Shown: positions 28,438 through 41,416, counted from the first letter of the stretch. The stretch: DNA of 64,000 nucleotides from JAGQPD01 sp020426865 (GCA_041399065.1 JAWKTN010000003.1:248001-312000), one strand, 5' to 3'. Numbers and translations: made by a program. The notes: generated from the sequence alone by a model not told the origin.

Positions 28438-30527
28438 TTACATGGCAAATCTCTGTGCCACGTCTGGTGGCGCTGGAGCATAGGCCAGTGGCTCCATGGA
28501 ACAACCCGCTCGCCCTTGGCTCAAACTCCGCATGGCACTGGAATATCCGAACAGTTCGGCCAGCGGGGCGTGAGCTTCAATAAACGCCAAATTGCCACGT
28601 GACTCGGTGTGCGCAATGATCGCTCGACGCTGCTGCAGGTCTCCCACAAAATCCCCCATGTGCTCGTCGGGCGTCGTGATGTCCAGCTTCATGACGGGCT
28701 CCAACAGTACCGGCCCTCCCTCGCGCAATGCCCGTTCGAAGGCGTCGCCGGCCGCGATCCGGAATGCAGTTTCGTTCGAGGCATCGGGGCTGCTTTCCCC
28801 CCCCATTACCGTGATCTTGACCTTCATCAATGGAAAGCCACCGATCAAGCCGCCACCTTCGCCGCGGCCCTTGAGTTCTTCCATCGCGGTGACCAGGAAT
28901 TCGCCAGGAATTTCTTCCGCCGGGCATTTGCTGATCACGACCACCGGCTGCGACAGCTTGTCGTCTGGCTCCATGCGGATCCTCAATTTTGCGAACAGCT
29001 GCTGACCACCTATTTGGCGGTGACATTCCCCCACAACATCGGCCACTCCACCGACTGTCTCGCGGTAGCTGACCCGTGGCTTGTGCACCTTTACGTTCAA
29101 ATTGAAATCACGTAACAAGCGGTGTTTGATCACTTCCAGATGCAATTCGCCCATACCACTGATGAGCGTCTGGCCCGTCTCCCCGCTTTCGTCGGCACGG
29201 AACGTCGGATCCTGGCGTTTCATCATCTCCAGCACTTCCGTCAGTTTCTTGCGATCGGTTGTTGATTCGGGCTCGATCGCCATCGAGATGACGGTATCTG
29301 GAAACTGAATACTCTCTAGCAAGATTGGACTTTTCGTGTCACACAGCGTATCACCGGTAATCGAAAATCGTGGTCCAATCACGCCGACAATGTCGCCTGT
29401 TCCGACGTGGTCCACTTGGCCTTCCCGTTCTTTTTTTGTCGCATGGATATGCCAGAGTTGAGCAACGTTCTCTTTCTTGTCCCGGCCTGGATTCAGAACG
29501 CGCGTGTTGGCTTTTAACTCCCCGGAATAAACGCGAACCCAATAGAGGTCGCCGGTCTTGGCGGGCAGGATCTTGAACACCAGACCGCAAAACGGTTCCT
29601 TCGCGTCCGGCTTGCGCTTAAGTTCCTTCTCTGGTTTAACGAGATCATGGCCAACAACCGGTGGCATTTCTGCGGGGCTTGGCAAGTAGCGGGCAACACC
29701 GTCCAGCACCGGTTGCACGCCGATGCCATGCAGTGCCGATCCGCACAGAACCGGTTGGATTTGTTCGTGAATCGTGGCGTCCCGCACCACTTTGTAGATC
29801 AAATCGGCGGGGACCTCGGCTTCCTGCAACGCTAGTTCCATCAATTCGTTACTGTAATCATAGAGGCATTCTAACATCGTCTCGCGCCACAACGACGCTT
29901 CTGTCGCCAGCGATTCGGGTATTTCGCTCTCGACCACCTGTTTGCCTTCTTCCGCTGGTGGAAACGTTAGCAACTTCATGCGGATCAAGTCGATCACGCC
30001 GCGAAAAGGATCGTTAGTATGGGCGGGTCCCAGCCCCACCGGGATTTGAAGTGCCACAGGGTTGGCATTGAGCCGGTTGCGAATTTCCTTGAATGTCCCC
30101 TCAAAGTCGGCACCTTCCCGGTCCAATTTGTTGATGAAGACAATCCGCGGTACATGATAACGATTGGCCTGCCGCCACACGGTTTCACTTTGTGCCTCCA
30201 CCCCTTCCCGCGCACTAAACACCACCACCGCGCGTCGAGAACCCGAAGGCAGCGTTCCACCTCGGCCGTGAAGTCCACGTGGCCGGGCGTATCGAGCAGG
30301 TTCACGATAACGTTGGACCAGGGGAATGTCACGCAAGCCGAATAGATGGTGATCCCCCGCTCTTGCTCCTCCGGATCTGAGTCGGTTTCGGTCGTTCCCT
30401 TGTCGACTTGTCCGACGCGGTGCTTGTATCCCGAGTAGTACAGCATCCGTTCGGTGACGGTAGTCTTACCGGCATCGATGTGAGCAATGATGCCAATGTT
30501 TCGAAGGTCATTGATTTTGCGAGCCAT
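28438..30527 (-). CDS. fusA: Elongation factor G, interrupted by a one-base frameshift
   Basis: EF-G is the GTPase that drives translocation or ribosome recycling. The 5' part (ATG at 30527) carries [23 protein letters not shown] and DTPGHVD. The rest, in the next frame, carries [18 protein letters not shown] and all later domains to the stop at 28438. The break lies near 30232. There GACGCGCGG takes the place of an expected GACGGCGCGG (VLDGAVVVF), so one G seems missing. Restoring it gives about 696 residues, normal for EF-G. The switch region ([16 protein letters not shown]) is the divergent type known from planctomycetes and spirochaetes. It could be a sequencing error, a decaying copy or recoding. 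It follows rpsG. Confidence 0.85.
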
Positions 30528-30622
30528 GGCTGTTACCGACTTGAAGGGCTGAATTTCGGATCCGCGCACGAAAAAACCGCGGTTGGTACGTAACGCAACC
30601 GCGGCCTATCGATTTGTTCGGA

Positions 30623-31093
30623 CTACCAAGCAAAGTGAGCGTACGCTTTGTTGGCATCTGCCATGCGGTGTACGTTTTCGCGGCGGGTCATTGCACCGCC
30701 TTCCTTGTTATAGGCTGAGACAATCTCATCGGCCAATGCCAGGTGCTTGGGGCGCCCCTTCTTTTCGCGGACGGACAACAGGATCCAGCGAATCGCCAGC
30801 GACTGCTGACGGTTCCGATTGACCTGCATCGGAACCTGATACGCGGCACCACCAACCCGCTTACTACGGACCTCGATGTGCGGCTTGACGTTCTCGATCG
30901 CTTGAGTAAAAACGTCGATCGGCTCTTCGTCCTTAATCTTCTTGGCAACCTCGCCCAAGGCGGAATAGAACAACCGTTGGGCAACGGTCTTCTTGCCGTC
31001 GTGCATCAGGCAATTGATAAACTTGCTCGCCAACAACGAACCGTGACGGGGATCGCCTTTAATATGGGTGCGGCTGGCCGTAATACGTCCCAT
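30623..31093 (-). CDS. rpsG: 30S ribosomal protein S7
   Basis: A primary 16S rRNA-binding protein of the small-subunit head, close to the decoding and exit sites. The 156-residue product has typical blocks: [40 protein letters not shown], and YQVPMQV, ending [20 protein letters not shown]. The gene lies 89 nt downstream of rpsL and 95 nt upstream of fusA in str-operon order, and its ATG at 31093 is the only early start. Confidence 0.97.
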   Translation of the reverse strand: MGRITASRTHIKGDPRHGSLLASKFINCLMHDGKKTVAQRLFYSALGEVAKKIKDEEPIDVFTQAIENVKPHIEVRSKRVGGAAYQVPMQVNRNRQQSLAIRWILLSVREKKGRPKHLALADEIVSAYNKEGGAMTRRENVHRMADANKAYAHFAW

Positions 31094-31182
31094 AAACGAG
31101 TTATCCTCAAAAATGCTGCTGGAAAAATGTTATGTCAATGCGTTGATCGTGGATTAGCGAAAAAAAAGCCAACCGACGGTGC

Positions 31183-31551
31183 TTACGATTTCTTCGCCCC
31201 GTAACGGCTGCGCGAGCGTTTGCGTTTCTCCACGCCAAGCGTATCCAGGGCACCGCGCACCACCTGGTAGCGCACCCCCGGCAAATCACGGACTCGGCCG
31301 CCACGGACAAGCACGATCGAGTGTTCTTGCAGGCTGTGCCCTTCACCAGGAATGTAAACGGTAACTTCCTTGCCGTTTGACAACCGCACGCGAGTAATCT
31401 TGCGGAGTGCCGAGTTGGGCTTCTTGGGGGTCATCGTACGTACTTGCAAACAAACGCCTCGCTTTTGCGGACATCGGTCCAGGACCGGCGACTTGCTTTG
31501 GGACCGCTGTGAACGGCGTTTGCTGCGTACGAGTTGGTTAATCGTGGGCAT
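31183..31551 (-). CDS. rpsL: 30S ribosomal protein S12
   Basis: S12 lies at the decoding centre and influences translational accuracy. The 122-residue product starts [18 protein letters not shown] and contains the conserved [20 protein letters not shown] and [20 protein letters not shown] segments where streptomycin resistance substitutions occur in other bacteria (here Lys at both usual sites seems unchanged in the first, Arg/Gly context in the second). First gene of the str group, 114 nt after rpoC. Confidence 0.97.
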   Translation of the reverse strand: MPTINQLVRSKRRSQRSQSKSPVLDRCPQKRGVCLQVRTMTPKKPNSALRKITRVRLSNGKEVTVYIPGEGHSLQEHSIVLVRGGRVRDLPGVRYQVVRGALDTLGVEKRKRSRSRYGAKKS

Positions 31552-31578
31552 GTATCGTCTCGCCTACCAAACAATTTG

Positions 31579-31597
31579 CGTGGGGTATACCCCCGCG
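31579..31597 (-). other. Palindromic hairpin between rpoC and rpsL
   Basis: GGGGTATACCCC at 31582-31593 is a perfect palindrome, flanked by GCG/CGC that extend the stem. On the minus strand an AT-rich stretch with TTT follows a few bases later. It could attenuate or partly terminate transcription before rpsL, or be a processing site. Confidence 0.4.
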
Positions 31598-31665
31598 AAG
31601 TAGTAATTGCAAAAAAAGTTTAGCCCCTCAGCCTAACGGTTTTCCGGGCCCTGTCAACACGTCTT

Positions 31666-34600
31666 TCAATCACCCGAACTCGATTCCGAATCGTCGTGGC
31701 CTCCCAACCAGGCATCAAGACTGGTCGGGACACTGCCAGAATTGGCATCCTTGACGTAGTCCGAAGAACCAATCGTGGGAGCTCGATCGGCCTTTGGAGG
31801 ACCACCGTCGGAGCCGTTGCCGTCGCTTCCAGCCGTTTCCAGCAAGGGGAAACTGGCCGCCAATGACGGGGCCTTCTGGGTCGCCATTTCCGCCAATGCC
31901 TCGGGACGAATCCGCACCTCGGACTCCTGGAACGTACGGAAGCCCGTCCCCGCTGGAATGAGGTGCCCGAGGATCACGTTCTCCTTCAGGCCGACCAGGT
32001 TATCGACCTTGCCCGCCAAAGCGGCTTCGGTCAGCACCTTCGTCGTTTCTTGGAAACTGGCAGCGGAAATGAAGCTGGAACTTTGCACGGCGGCTTTGGT
32101 AATTCCCAACAGTTGTGTGGAAGCCGTCGCGGGCTTGGGTCGGGCCCCCTTGGCGGGTACGCCACCCAAGGCCTCAATATGCGAATTGACCTGCTCCAAT
32201 GCATCGACTGGCACGATCGTACCGTCATGGAAGTCGCTGTCTCCCTTGTCGGTAATCCTCAAACATCTGCTGAGATGATCGTTCGCTCGTCGGAAGTCAA
32301 ACTTATCCATAATGCTACCAGGCAACAGGCTGGTATCTCCCGGCGACTCGATTCGCACCTTGCGCAACATGCGGGCGATAATGATTTCGATATGTTTATC
32401 GTTGATATCCACGCGTTGGCTGCGGTAGACGTTTTGGATTTCGTGAACCAGGTATTGCTGTACCGCTTCTTCACCGGAGATCCGGAGGATATCGTGCGGT
32501 ACGAGTGGGCCATCGACCAGGGCCTGTCCGGCACGAACGTAATCGCCCGAGTGAACACGGAATCGTTTGCCGTGCGGAACGAGGTGTTCCCGTTCGATAC
32601 CGCTTTCGCTCTTGACAACGATCGTGCGTTTGCCGCGACGTTTTTCTCCGAGCAACTCGACGACGCCGTCGACCTCCGCGATAATGGCCGGGTCTTTCGG
32701 TTTGCGAGCCTCAAAGATCTCCGTCACACGCGGAAGACCACCGGTGATGTCCTTCACGCCACCGGCCTCGCGCGGCGTTTTTGCCAGCACGGTACCGGCG
32801 GAGACGGGGGTCCCTTCAGGTACTTCGATGTGGGCCTTTTCTGACAGGTAGTAGACGTCGAGCGGTTTTCCGTTGGCATCCTCCAGCACGATTTGCGGGT
32901 GGAGGTCGCCTTTATGATCGATAATGATCCGACGAATGTGCCCACCTGCGTCCTTCTCCATTCGCATCGTTTCGCCTTCGACGACATCCTCATAGCGAAC
33001 CTTTCCGCCAACTTCGGCGAGGATCGGAATGCTGTGTGGATCCCAGGTACAGAGCACGGCGCCGCCTTTCACTTCTTCGTTTTCCTTGACGACCAGTTCG
33101 GCACCGGCGGGAACCTCGTATTTCTCCAATTCGCGCCCTTTGGGATCCATGATCAGGATTTCGCCGTTGCGAGTAAGCACGACATTCTTGCCTTCGTCAT
33201 TGGTCACACTGCGCATTTTCGTGAACTTGACGAACCCACCCTTTTTGGTCTTGATATCGCTTTCTTCCAAGTCCTTGCTGGCGACGCCACCAATATGGAA
33301 GGTACGCATCGTCAACTGAGTACCAGGTTCGCCAATACTCTGAGCGGCGATGATCCCCACCGCCATACCTTCTTCGACCAGCGAACCGGTTGACAGGTCC
33401 ATGCCGTAGCATAGTCGACAGACGCCCAACGCCGCCTCGCAGGTCATGGCACTGCGAACTTGAATTCGTTCCAAGCCCATTTGTTCGATGCGTCGAGCGA
33501 TATCGGAGGTGATCAATTCGCTTTCGCGAACAATCACCTCGTCGGTCACGGGGTTAACAATATTCTGACGGCTGACGCGTCCCTTGACGGCGTCCGCCAG
33601 ACTGACTTCCACCTGCTCACCACGATAGATGATTCCTTTGGTGATCCCTTGCGTAGTACCGCAGTCGAACATGGTGACCACGACATTTTGCGCGACGTCG
33701 GCCAATTTACGCGTGAGGTAACCTGAGTCGGCGGTTTTCAAGGCCGTATCGGCCAGGCCCTTTCGGGCGCCGTGCGTGGAACTGAAGTATTCGAGCACGG
33801 TCAGGCCTTCGCGGAAATTCGCCTTGATGGGCGTTTCGATAATATCCCCCGACGGCTTGGCCATCAGACCGCGCATCCCAGCCAACTGCCGAATCTGTTC
33901 GACGCCACCTCGAGCACCCGAGTGCGCCATCAGGTACACCGGATTCACGTAACCGTGTCCACCACGGTCATCATTCTTCATGGCGTCCATCATTTCCGCC
34001 GTAATTCGTTCGCGGGCGTGCGTCCAGGCATCCAGCACCTTGTGATAGCGTTCCAATTCCGTAATCACACCACGCTCGTAATGTTTGCGACTCTGCAAGA
34101 CAACTTTTTCGGCATCAGCGATAATCTTGGTCTTCGTGTCGGGTGTCACCAAATCGTCCGTGGCAAACGACAATCCGCTGCGAGTGCTCTCGCGGAACCC
34201 CACTTTGTTCATGTCATCCAGCAGTTGGATCGTGGCCTTTCGGCCCAGACGCTGGTAGCAATCGGAGATGACCATGGAAAGCTCGCCAGAACGGAGCGGG
34301 ATATTGTAAAAATCCATCCCCATGGGCAACATCATATTGAACAGGATGCGACCAAATGTTGTCGTGATCAATGCTCCTGGCTTCGTCACCTGATCGTCAT
34401 TGATGCGTTCGCAACGGTTGTGCGGCAGCCGCACTTTGATCAATGCGTGTCGATCGATCACGCCCAACGAGTGGGCGAGATTGGCTTCTTCCAGCGAGGA
34501 AAACGCCATCCCCTCACCGGGACGGCCCGGCAGCGACATCGTTATGTAATAGCAACCCATCACGATATCCTGCGAGGGACTCATGATCGGTTTGCCGTTG

Positions 34601-36075
34601 GCCGGGCCGAAAATATTGTTCGTCGACATCATCAACGTATGTGCCTCGACCTGCGCCTCGATCGACAACGGCAAGTGCACCGCCATCTGATCGCCGTCGA
34701 AGTCCGCATTGAATCCCTTGCAGACCAGCGGATGCAAGTGGATCGCGTTTCCTTCCACCAGAATTGGCTCGAAAGCCATGATCCCCATGCGGTGGAGCGT
34801 CGGAGCGCGATTCAGGAGCACCGGATGATTCGTAATCACCGCCTCCAAAATATCCCATACCTCTTCGTCCTTGCGCTCCAACATCTTTTTGGCGCTCTTG
34901 ATCGTATCAGCATGCCCAAGTTCCTTGAGCTTGCGGATGATAAACGGCTGATACAACTCCAATGCGATCTTCTTTGGCAATCCACACTGGTGCAATTTCA
35001 ACGCCGGACCGACGACGATCACGCTACGCGCCGAGTAGTCGACACGCTTGCCCAACAGGTTTTCTCGGAATCGCCCTTGCTTGCCCTTGATCATGTCGGT
35101 AAGCGACTTCAGCGGGCGATTGCTGCTGCCTAAAACCGGCCGCTTGCAACGATTGTTATCGAATAACGCGTCGACCGATTGTTGCAACATCCGCTTTTCA
35201 TTGCGAATGATCACTTCCGGAGCGTTCAGGTCGACCAATTTCCGCAAACGATTGTTCCGATTGATAATCCGGCGATAGAGATCGTTCAAGTCGCTGGTGG
35301 CGAAATTGCCAGAATCGAGCAGCACCAACGGACGCAAATCTGGCGGAATGACAGGAACTACGTCCAAGACCATCCATTCAGGCTTGTTGTCACTGTCGCG
35401 AATCGCTTCGACGATTTTCAAGCGATTGATCAAGTCCTTTTTCTTCTGTTTGGAATTCGTTTCGGCCAATTCGGTACGAAGCTGACCGGAGAGATTGACC
35501 AAATCCAAGTTGGCCAATAGCTTACGGACTGCTTCGGCACCCATGTCGACCTCGAACGCCCCGGGCCCCCACTGTTCGCGAGCAGCCCGATATTCGTCCT
35601 CGGTCAACAGTTGCTGAACTTGCAGATCGGTATCGCCAGCATTTACCACGACATGATCTTGGAAGTAGATAACCTTTTCCAGACTGGTCGTCTTCATGCT
35701 GAGCAAGTTCCCCAGGCGACTAGGCATTGCCTTGAAGAACCAGATATGGACCACGGGCGCGGCCAATTCGATATGCCCCATCCGCTTGCGCCGGACACGG
35801 CTGTGTGTCACTTTCACGCCGCAACGGTCGCAGATCATCCCCTTGTACTTCATACCGCGGTATTTGCCGCAAGCACATTCCCAGTCCTTTTCGGGGCCGA
35901 AGATCCGTTCGCAAAACAATCCATCCTTTTCCGGCCGGTACGTACGATAATTGATCGTTTCCGGCTTCTTGACTTCGCCGAATGACCAACTGCGAATATC
36001 ATGCGGACGTGCCAGGCTAATCTTGACCGATGCGTAATCGTTAATGCGGTCATAACCACTTTCGCCGATCGACAT
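31666..36075 (-). CDS. rpoC: RNA polymerase subunit beta'
   Basis: The 1469-residue beta' subunit holds the catalytic magnesium. The N-terminal zinc site has [20 protein letters not shown], and the active-site loop is [33 protein letters not shown] is the trigger-loop region, and C...CRLCYG near residue 880 gives the second zinc site. The C-terminus has an acidic serine-rich tail of about 60 residues (ending SSGD) beyond the conserved core. AGGAG lies 9 nt before the ATG at 36075. It is 172 nt downstream of rpoB. Confidence 0.98.
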   Translation of the reverse strand: MSIGESGYDRINDYASVKISLARPHDIRSWSFGEVKKPETINYRTYRPEKDGLFCERIFGPEKDWECACGKYRGMKYKGMICDRCGVKVTHSRVRRKRMGHIELAAPVVHIWFFKAMPSRLGNLLSMKTTSLEKVIYFQDHVVVNAGDTDLQVQQLLTEDEYRAAREQWGPGAFEVDMGAEAVRKLLANLDLVNLSGQLRTELAETNSKQKKKDLINRLKIVEAIRDSDNKPEWMVLDVVPVIPPDLRPLVLLDSGNFATSDLNDLYRRIINRNNRLRKLVDLNAPEVIIRNEKRMLQQSVDALFDNNRCKRPVLGSSNRPLKSLTDMIKGKQGRFRENLLGKRVDYSARSVIVVGPALKLHQCGLPKKIALELYQPFIIRKLKELGHADTIKSAKKMLERKDEEVWDILEAVITNHPVLLNRAPTLHRMGIMAFEPILVEGNAIHLHPLVCKGFNADFDGDQMAVHLPLSIEAQVEAHTLMMSTNNIFGPANGKPIMSPSQDIVMGCYYITMSLPGRPGEGMAFSSLEEANLAHSLGVIDRHALIKVRLPHNRCERINDDQVTKPGALITTTFGRILFNMMLPMGMDFYNIPLRSGELSMVISDCYQRLGRKATIQLLDDMNKVGFRESTRSGLSFATDDLVTPDTKTKIIADAEKVVLQSRKHYERGVITELERYHKVLDAWTHARERITAEMMDAMKNDDRGGHGYVNPVYLMAHSGARGGVEQIRQLAGMRGLMAKPSGDIIETPIKANFREGLTVLEYFSSTHGARKGLADTALKTADSGYLTRKLADVAQNVVVTMFDCGTTQGITKGIIYRGEQVEVSLADAVKGRVSRQNIVNPVTDEVIVRESELITSDIARRIEQMGLERIQVRSAMTCEAALGVCRLCYGMDLSTGSLVEEGMAVGIIAAQSIGEPGTQLTMRTFHIGGVASKDLEESDIKTKKGGFVKFTKMRSVTNDEGKNVVLTRNGEILIMDPKGRELEKYEVPAGAELVVKENEEVKGGAVLCTWDPHSIPILAEVGGKVRYEDVVEGETMRMEKDAGGHIRRIIIDHKGDLHPQIVLEDANGKPLDVYYLSEKAHIEVPEGTPVSAGTVLAKTPREAGGVKDITGGLPRVTEIFEARKPKDPAIIAEVDGVVELLGEKRRGKRTIVVKSESGIEREHLVPHGKRFRVHSGDYVRAGQALVDGPLVPHDILRISGEEAVQQYLVHEIQNVYRSQRVDINDKHIEIIIARMLRKVRIESPGDTSLLPGSIMDKFDFRRANDHLSRCLRITDKGDSDFHDGTIVPVDALEQVNSHIEALGGVPAKGARPKPATASTQLLGITKAAVQSSSFISAASFQETTKVLTEAALAGKVDNLVGLKENVILGHLIPAGTGFRTFQESEVRIRPEALAEMATQKAPSLAASFPLLETAGSDGNGSDGGPPKADRAPTIGSSDYVKDANSGSVPTSLDAWLGGHDDSESSSGD

Positions 36076-36247
36076 GGGCTGGGCTCCTGTGGGGGGACTT
36101 CTCTGCCAGTATTCTCTGCAGCCAATCGGGATCGAGTGGCTGCCATTGTTATTGTGGTATCGTATTGGTTGTGCTCGCCGTGGCCCGAAGTGCGTGTCAC
36201 GTGAACGTCATCGTCACCGCCGCTTATGGAAGCGGCGTGGCTGGCTA

Positions 36248-39200
36248 CTACACGCGTCGCTTCTCCAATTGCATATTCAGGGCCAGGCCACGGATTTCAT
36301 TGGTGAGAACATCAAAGCTGGCCGGAGTGCCTGCCTCTAACGTATTTTCGCCCTTCACCATCGACTCGTAGATCTTCGTACGACCCTCCACGTCGTCACT
36401 CTTGACGGTGAGTAGTTCCTGCAAGATGTAAGCGGCACCGTAGGCCTCCAATGCCCACACTTCCATTTCTCCAAACCGTTGGCCACCGAACCGGGCCTTG
36501 CCCCCCAGCGGCTGCTGTGTAATCAGTGAGTACGGCCCCGTGCTGCGGGCGTGAACCTTGTCGTCGACCAGGTGGTGCAGTTTCAACATGTAAATGTAGC
36601 CCACCGTCGTTTCCTGCTCCATCCGCTCGCCGGTCCGACCATCGTAAAGATACGTCTTTCCATGGCGCGGCAGTCCGGCGTCCGCCAGACATTGATTGAT
36701 TTCCTCTTCCGATGCACCGTCGAAAACAGGCGTGATGGCCTGGAATCCCATCCTGGCACCAGCCCAACCGAGGTGCGTTTCCAAAATCTGTCCCACGTTC
36801 ATACGACTGGGAACCCCCAGCGGATTGAGCAGGATCTGCAGTGAGGTCCCGTCGGGAAGGAACGGCATATCTTCCACCGGCAAGATCTTCGCGATCACAC
36901 CCTTGTTGCCATGCCGACCGGCCATCTTGTCACCAACCGAGATGACCCGCTTGGTCGCAATGTAAATCTTTACCATCTGCAACACGCCGCTGCGCAACTC
37001 GTCGCCGCGTTTCATACTGTTCAAGCGGCGGTCCCGGGCATCGAGGGCATTTTCCACATCGGGCCACCGGTTCTTGTGAATCGACTCGATCTGCGACTTT
37101 AGCTCCTCGCTGCGCATCCGGCTGGTAATCACGTGCAATTGGAATTGCAGTGCTCGCTCAGCGACATACTTGGGATCCTGGTCCTTGGCCAGTGGCGTCC
37201 CGTCGTCATCGGTAAGCGTTCGACCGAGGACCGCTTCCATCTCCGCGATCATTTCCGAGAATTTCTCGGTCACGCGCTGATTCCCTTCCGTTTCGACTTC
37301 CTTCAATTCGCGTTCGAATTGCTTGCGTTCGTCCTCGCTGAGGCTCATTCGCCGCGAGAATTTCATGGTATCAATCACGATTCCCTCGATCCCCGACGGA
37401 ACTTCGAGCGAATCGTTCTTTACATCCTCGCCGGCCCGGCCAAAGATCGCGTGCAGCAATTTTTCTTCCGGCGTCAGTTCCGTTTTGGACTTCGGTGAGA
37501 CCTTGCCGACCAAAATGTCGCCGGGACGCACGTAGGTACCGACCTGTACGATTCCATTCTCATCCAGATGACGCAATGCCTTTTCACTGACATTGGGAAT
37601 GTCACGCGTAAACTCCTCGCGACCCAACTTCGTGTCGCGAATCTCGATGTCGAATTCCTCGATATGAATAGACGTATACGTATCATTTTTCACGAGCTCT
37701 TCGCTGATAATGATCGCATCTTCGAAATTAAACCCGTCGAATGACATGAAGCCGACAAGGACATTTCGGCCGAGTGCCAGCTCGCCCTGGAACGTGGCGG
37801 CTCCGTCGGCGATCACCTGCCCTTTTTCCACCTTGTCTCCGGGATTGATGATCGGTTTTTGATTGAGCGAAGTGCGTTCATTCAGCCCGGCAAACTTTTT
37901 CAATTCGTAAACGTCGCTGCCGACTTCAATCCGCGACGCGTCGACGTAGTTCACTTTCCCAGCCCGGTTGGCTCGCACGACCATGCTCGAGTTCTGAGCG
38001 ACGGCCTTTTCCATGCCCGTCGCCACCAGCGGTGGCTCGGCGATCAACAATGGAACGGCTTGCCGCTGCATATTCGAACCCATCAACGCACGGTTCGCGT
38101 CGTCGTGTTCGAGAAACGGTATCAAACCGGCCGAAACGCCCACCATCTGACTCGGTGCCACGTCGACGTATTCAATCTCCTCCGCCGCAACCAATTGGAA
38201 GTCCGAACGATGTCGTGCCACAATCAGTTTCTCAACCAACCGCCCGGACTCGTCCACGCGAACATCCGCCGGTGCCACCTTCGCGTCGGATTCCTCGTCG
38301 GCTCGCAGCCAAACCACCTTTTCCCCAAGCTTGCCCTTTTTCACCTCCAGGTACGGCGTAACAAGGAACCCATAGTCGTCAACGGCCGCGTAAATCGCCA
38401 AGCTGGAGATCAAACCGATATTGGTGCCTTCCGGCGTCTCAATCGGACAAATCCGTCCATAGTGCGAAATATGCACGTCGCGAACCTCGAAACCCGCCCG
38501 CTTCCGATTCAACCCGCCCGGGCCCAGTGCCGATAGACGACGTTCGTGCGTCAGCATACTCAGCGGATTGGTCTGGTCGACAACCTGTGACAATTCCCCA
38601 CGACCGAAGAAGTATTCAATCGCAGCTGCCACGCTCTTGGGATTGATCAAACTTCGTGGGGTCATGTCTTCCGCGTCTTTCAAGCTCATTCGTTCCTGCA
38701 CGGTACGACGAAGCTTCAGAAAGCCTTTGCGAAGTTCATCGCAGGCAAGCTCATCAATCGTCCGCAGACGTCGATTGCCCAGGTGATCGATATCGTCCAC
38801 GGCCACGCCGTCCGATCCGGCCATCAAATCGACCAGGTACTTCATGGCGGCAATCAAATCGTCGGGACGCAGTGTCATTTCCTTGTCGGAAATACTCAGG
38901 TTCAACTTGCGATTCACGCGAAAACGGCCGACCTTTCCCAGCCGATACCGATTGACGTCGGTGAACTTCTCCTGAAAGAGCGTCTTGGCTTTCTCCAACT
39001 GCGGCGGATTCCCCGGACGGAGCCGCGTATAGATCCGCAACAACGCCTCCTCATGACTGGATGTTGCGTCGTCCGCCAAGGAATTGAATACCAATGGTAC
39101 CTTCGGAGGTGCGAGAACTTCACAACGCTTCACTCCCGCCGTACAAATCTCCTCGGCGGCGTTCTTGGTGATCTTGTGCCCCGCCTCGACGATCAACTCA

Positions 39201-39970
39201 CCAGCGCGCTCGCTAGTGCTCGGATAAACCACGTCATCGACCGCGTACTTGCCTTCGATCTTCGTAACACTCCGGCCATCGACGATTTTCTCCACCGACG
39301 TCTCATAAAATGCCCGAATGATGTCCGCGTCGCTCGAATATTTCGGATCCATCGCCCGCACCAACATCGTCGCAGAAAACTTTCCGCTCTGGTCGATTCG
39401 GACCGTCATGCTGTCCTTCTTCGTGACGTTCAACTCGATCCAACTGCCCCGTTCCGGAATGATGCGACAACTGGGCAAACGACGGTCCGACGTCGTATCC
39501 TCTTCCATCACGAAATCGACGCCCGGACTGCGGTGCAACTGGCTGACCACCACTCGTTCCGCGCCGTTAATGATGAACTCGCCACCCCCCAACATGATGG
39601 GGATATCCCCAAGATACACTTCCTCCTCTACGGCTTGATCTTTATTCAGGCGCAGCCAAATCCGGAATGGACGGCCGTAAGTCAGCCGCAACTGACGACA
39701 TTCATCCGGTGTGTAGCGAGGCTTGCCCAATTCATACCGAAGGTACTCCAAGTTGATCTGCTTGTCGTAGCTTTCAATCGGAAAGATCTCGCGCAATACG
39801 CTTTCCAACCCCTGATTCTTCCGCTTGTCGGCGGAAGCCGAGTCTTGAAGGAACGCGGCATAACTGTTGGTCTGAATGCCGGTCAGGTCAGGCGTTTCCT
39901 GTTTGGAACGTCCAGAACCAAAATTACGAACTTCTCGAGGGCTAATACGTCGCTGAACAGGTGTTGCCAT
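36248..39970 (-). CDS. rpoB: RNA polymerase subunit beta
   Basis: The 1240-residue beta subunit. Conserved blocks include the rifampicin-region context [20 protein letters not shown] with [30 protein letters not shown], the [19 protein letters not shown] segment, [14 protein letters not shown] near residue 1000, and [20 protein letters not shown] near the C-terminus. In the canonical rifampicin pocket, the S531-equivalent reads L-S-A-L-G-P-G-G. Leucine and serine there match common sensitive sequences. Start ATG at 39970. The 328-nt gap to rplL is long for this operon. Confidence 0.98.
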   Translation of the reverse strand: MATPVQRRISPREVRNFGSGRSKQETPDLTGIQTNSYAAFLQDSASADKRKNQGLESVLREIFPIESYDKQINLEYLRYELGKPRYTPDECRQLRLTYGRPFRIWLRLNKDQAVEEEVYLGDIPIMLGGGEFIINGAERVVVSQLHRSPGVDFVMEEDTTSDRRLPSCRIIPERGSWIELNVTKKDSMTVRIDQSGKFSATMLVRAMDPKYSSDADIIRAFYETSVEKIVDGRSVTKIEGKYAVDDVVYPSTSERAGELIVEAGHKITKNAAEEICTAGVKRCEVLAPPKVPLVFNSLADDATSSHEEALLRIYTRLRPGNPPQLEKAKTLFQEKFTDVNRYRLGKVGRFRVNRKLNLSISDKEMTLRPDDLIAAMKYLVDLMAGSDGVAVDDIDHLGNRRLRTIDELACDELRKGFLKLRRTVQERMSLKDAEDMTPRSLINPKSVAAAIEYFFGRGELSQVVDQTNPLSMLTHERRLSALGPGGLNRKRAGFEVRDVHISHYGRICPIETPEGTNIGLISSLAIYAAVDDYGFLVTPYLEVKKGKLGEKVVWLRADEESDAKVAPADVRVDESGRLVEKLIVARHRSDFQLVAAEEIEYVDVAPSQMVGVSAGLIPFLEHDDANRALMGSNMQRQAVPLLIAEPPLVATGMEKAVAQNSSMVVRANRAGKVNYVDASRIEVGSDVYELKKFAGLNERTSLNQKPIINPGDKVEKGQVIADGAATFQGELALGRNVLVGFMSFDGFNFEDAIIISEELVKNDTYTSIHIEEFDIEIRDTKLGREEFTRDIPNVSEKALRHLDENGIVQVGTYVRPGDILVGKVSPKSKTELTPEEKLLHAIFGRAGEDVKNDSLEVPSGIEGIVIDTMKFSRRMSLSEDERKQFERELKEVETEGNQRVTEKFSEMIAEMEAVLGRTLTDDDGTPLAKDQDPKYVAERALQFQLHVITSRMRSEELKSQIESIHKNRWPDVENALDARDRRLNSMKRGDELRSGVLQMVKIYIATKRVISVGDKMAGRHGNKGVIAKILPVEDMPFLPDGTSLQILLNPLGVPSRMNVGQILETHLGWAGARMGFQAITPVFDGASEEEINQCLADAGLPRHGKTYLYDGRTGERMEQETTVGYIYMLKLHHLVDDKVHARSTGPYSLITQQPLGGKARFGGQRFGEMEVWALEAYGAAYILQELLTVKSDDVEGRTKIYESMVKGENTLEAGTPASFDVLTNEIRGLALNMQLEKRRV

Positions 39971-40298
39971 CGACTAGGGTGCTCCTTAGCAAGAACAGCA
40001 GACCGCGAAGCGATGTCGCGGCCGGGGTGCAAGATAGCGCGATTCACGGACTAGCGCGCGCACCGTCAGCGCAGTTGCTGTAACGGTGCGTTCGTAAGGG
40101 GAGTGTAAAGTAAGGATCAAGCCGATCTTACCTACGCTGCGCGACCAACTTTTGGTTCGCCGCGCAACGTTCTCTGGTTGCAAGTTAGTTCTCTGGTTGC
40201 AAGTTACACAAACGCTATACCACGGCGCCGAGTTCGACTGGCGGCCGCCACAACGGGAGGGCGCCTAGTCGCGCGGCGGCGGGCACGCCGAGCCAAAG
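39971..40298. other. Gap between rplL and rpoB with a tandem duplication
   Basis: No gene is present in this 328-nt gap. It holds the 19-bp duplication described separately and GC-rich sequence near rplL. In many bacteria this gap has an attenuator or an RNase III site; none is provable here. Confidence 0.5.
40169..40206. repeat. Tandem duplication of 19 bp
   Basis: The 19-mer gttctctggttgcaagtta occurs twice head to tail at 40169-40187 and 40188-40206, identical. It lies in the rplL-rpoB gap. Confidence 0.9.
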
Positions 40299-40712
40299 CT
40301 ATTTGATCTCGACCGATCCGCCCGCCTCTTCCAGCTTCTTCTTGGCATCCTCGGCCTCGTCCTTGGATACCCCTTCCTTGATCTTGCTGGGAACGCCTTC
40401 AACCAGATCCTTGGCTTCTTTGAGTCCCAGTCCCGTGATGCCACGCACTTCCTTGATCACGCCAATCTTCTTATCGCCGAAACCAGTGAGGATCACGTCG
40501 AATTCGGTCTGTTCCACAGGAGCTGCATCACCGCCGCCAGCGCCGCCACCGGCGGCCACCATTACGGCACCTCCGGCGGCCGGTTCAATACCGTACGCGT
40601 CCTTCAAATAGTCGCTCAAACCTTTCGCTTCTTTCAACGTCAAGCCCGCAATCTTGTCGCCAAGTTCGCGAAGTTCCGGTGCGACGTCGATGGTTGCTGT
40701 TTCGTCAGACAT
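40299..40712 (-). CDS. rplL: 50S ribosomal protein L7/L12
   Basis: The stalk protein that recruits translation GTPases. The N-terminal dimerisation domain ([20 protein letters not shown]) is followed by an alanine/glycine hinge and the C-terminal domain ([31 protein letters not shown]). Length 137 is slightly above usual, from a longer N-terminus. It follows rplJ in normal order. Confidence 0.97.
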   Translation of the reverse strand: MSDETATIDVAPELRELGDKIAGLTLKEAKGLSDYLKDAYGIEPAAGGAVMVAAGGGAGGGDAAPVEQTEFDVILTGFGDKKIGVIKEVRGITGLGLKEAKDLVEGVPSKIKEGVSKDEAEDAKKKLEEAGGSVEIK

Positions 40713-40863
40713 AGCTATTCAACCCTTTCTGCTGATATGATGTGCCCGGTGTCGGTGCCTCACCGCCAAAGCACATGATGGTTCCCAATGTGACTTATGT
40801 AACTTGAAAACAGTGCGACGCGATTGCCTGACAAGGTTCCTTGTCCGCCAACCGTGTTGACTG

Positions 40864-41382
40864 TTATTCCTCCTCCGATTTCTTCTTGACTTGACTGGCC
40901 AACAACTTGCCCGGCCCCAACAGGGCCGCAGAAAGATTCGCTCCCGGCGAGAGAATCTGTCCCGCAACGATGCTCAGCTGCTCCTCACGACTTGGCCACT
41001 TGCTAATCTCTTTGACTCGATCAGCCGTCAGCGGTTCGCCATCCATGATGCCGCCCCGCGCCTCGAAACCTTTCACTTGGACGTCGGCATCGAGCTTCGT
41101 AACGACCTTGGCAAGCGACACAATGTCTGAGGCTCCCCAAACAATTGCCGCTGAACCATTGACGTCATCAAACGCTCCAGCTAACGGCGTACCGTCGACA
41201 GCACGGCGTGCCAGGCTGTTCTTGACAACCAACAACTCGATGTTCTGCTCACGCAACGATTTTCGCAATGCACATGTTTCGTTGGCGCCCATCCCGATCA
41301 CGTTGACCAGCAGGGCGTTTTCGACGCCATCCAACCGACGACCAAGGTCTCGCGTAATCAGGTTCTTGACGAACTTACTCAT
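40864..41382 (-). CDS. rplJ: 50S ribosomal protein L10
   Basis: L10 forms the base of the stalk and binds L7/L12 dimers and 23S rRNA. The 172-residue protein starts MSKFVKNLITRDLGRRLDGV, has LLVVKNSLARRAVDGT and FEARGGIMDGEPL, and ends with a helical tail (ALLGPGKLLASQVKKKSEEE) for L7/L12 binding. The ATG at 41382 is 34 nt after the rplA stop, leaving little room for the leader-type autoregulatory site known in E. coli. Confidence 0.95.
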   Translation of the reverse strand: MSKFVKNLITRDLGRRLDGVENALLVNVIGMGANETCALRKSLREQNIELLVVKNSLARRAVDGTPLAGAFDDVNGSAAIVWGASDIVSLAKVVTKLDADVQVKGFEARGGIMDGEPLTADRVKEISKWPSREEQLSIVAGQILSPGANLSAALLGPGKLLASQVKKKSEEE

Positions 41383-41416
41383 GATTTTTTACCTGCTTCC
41401 AACACCAACTCGTCGG

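Noticed and set aside
33772..35133. A 453-codon open frame on the plus strand opposite rpoC
   Set aside because: It is antisense to a highly conserved gene and has no recognisable motif. Long open frames opposite such GC-rich genes are expected.
38783..40054. A 423-codon open frame on the plus strand opposite rpoB and its upstream gap
   Set aside because: It is antisense to rpoB with no family-like sequence.
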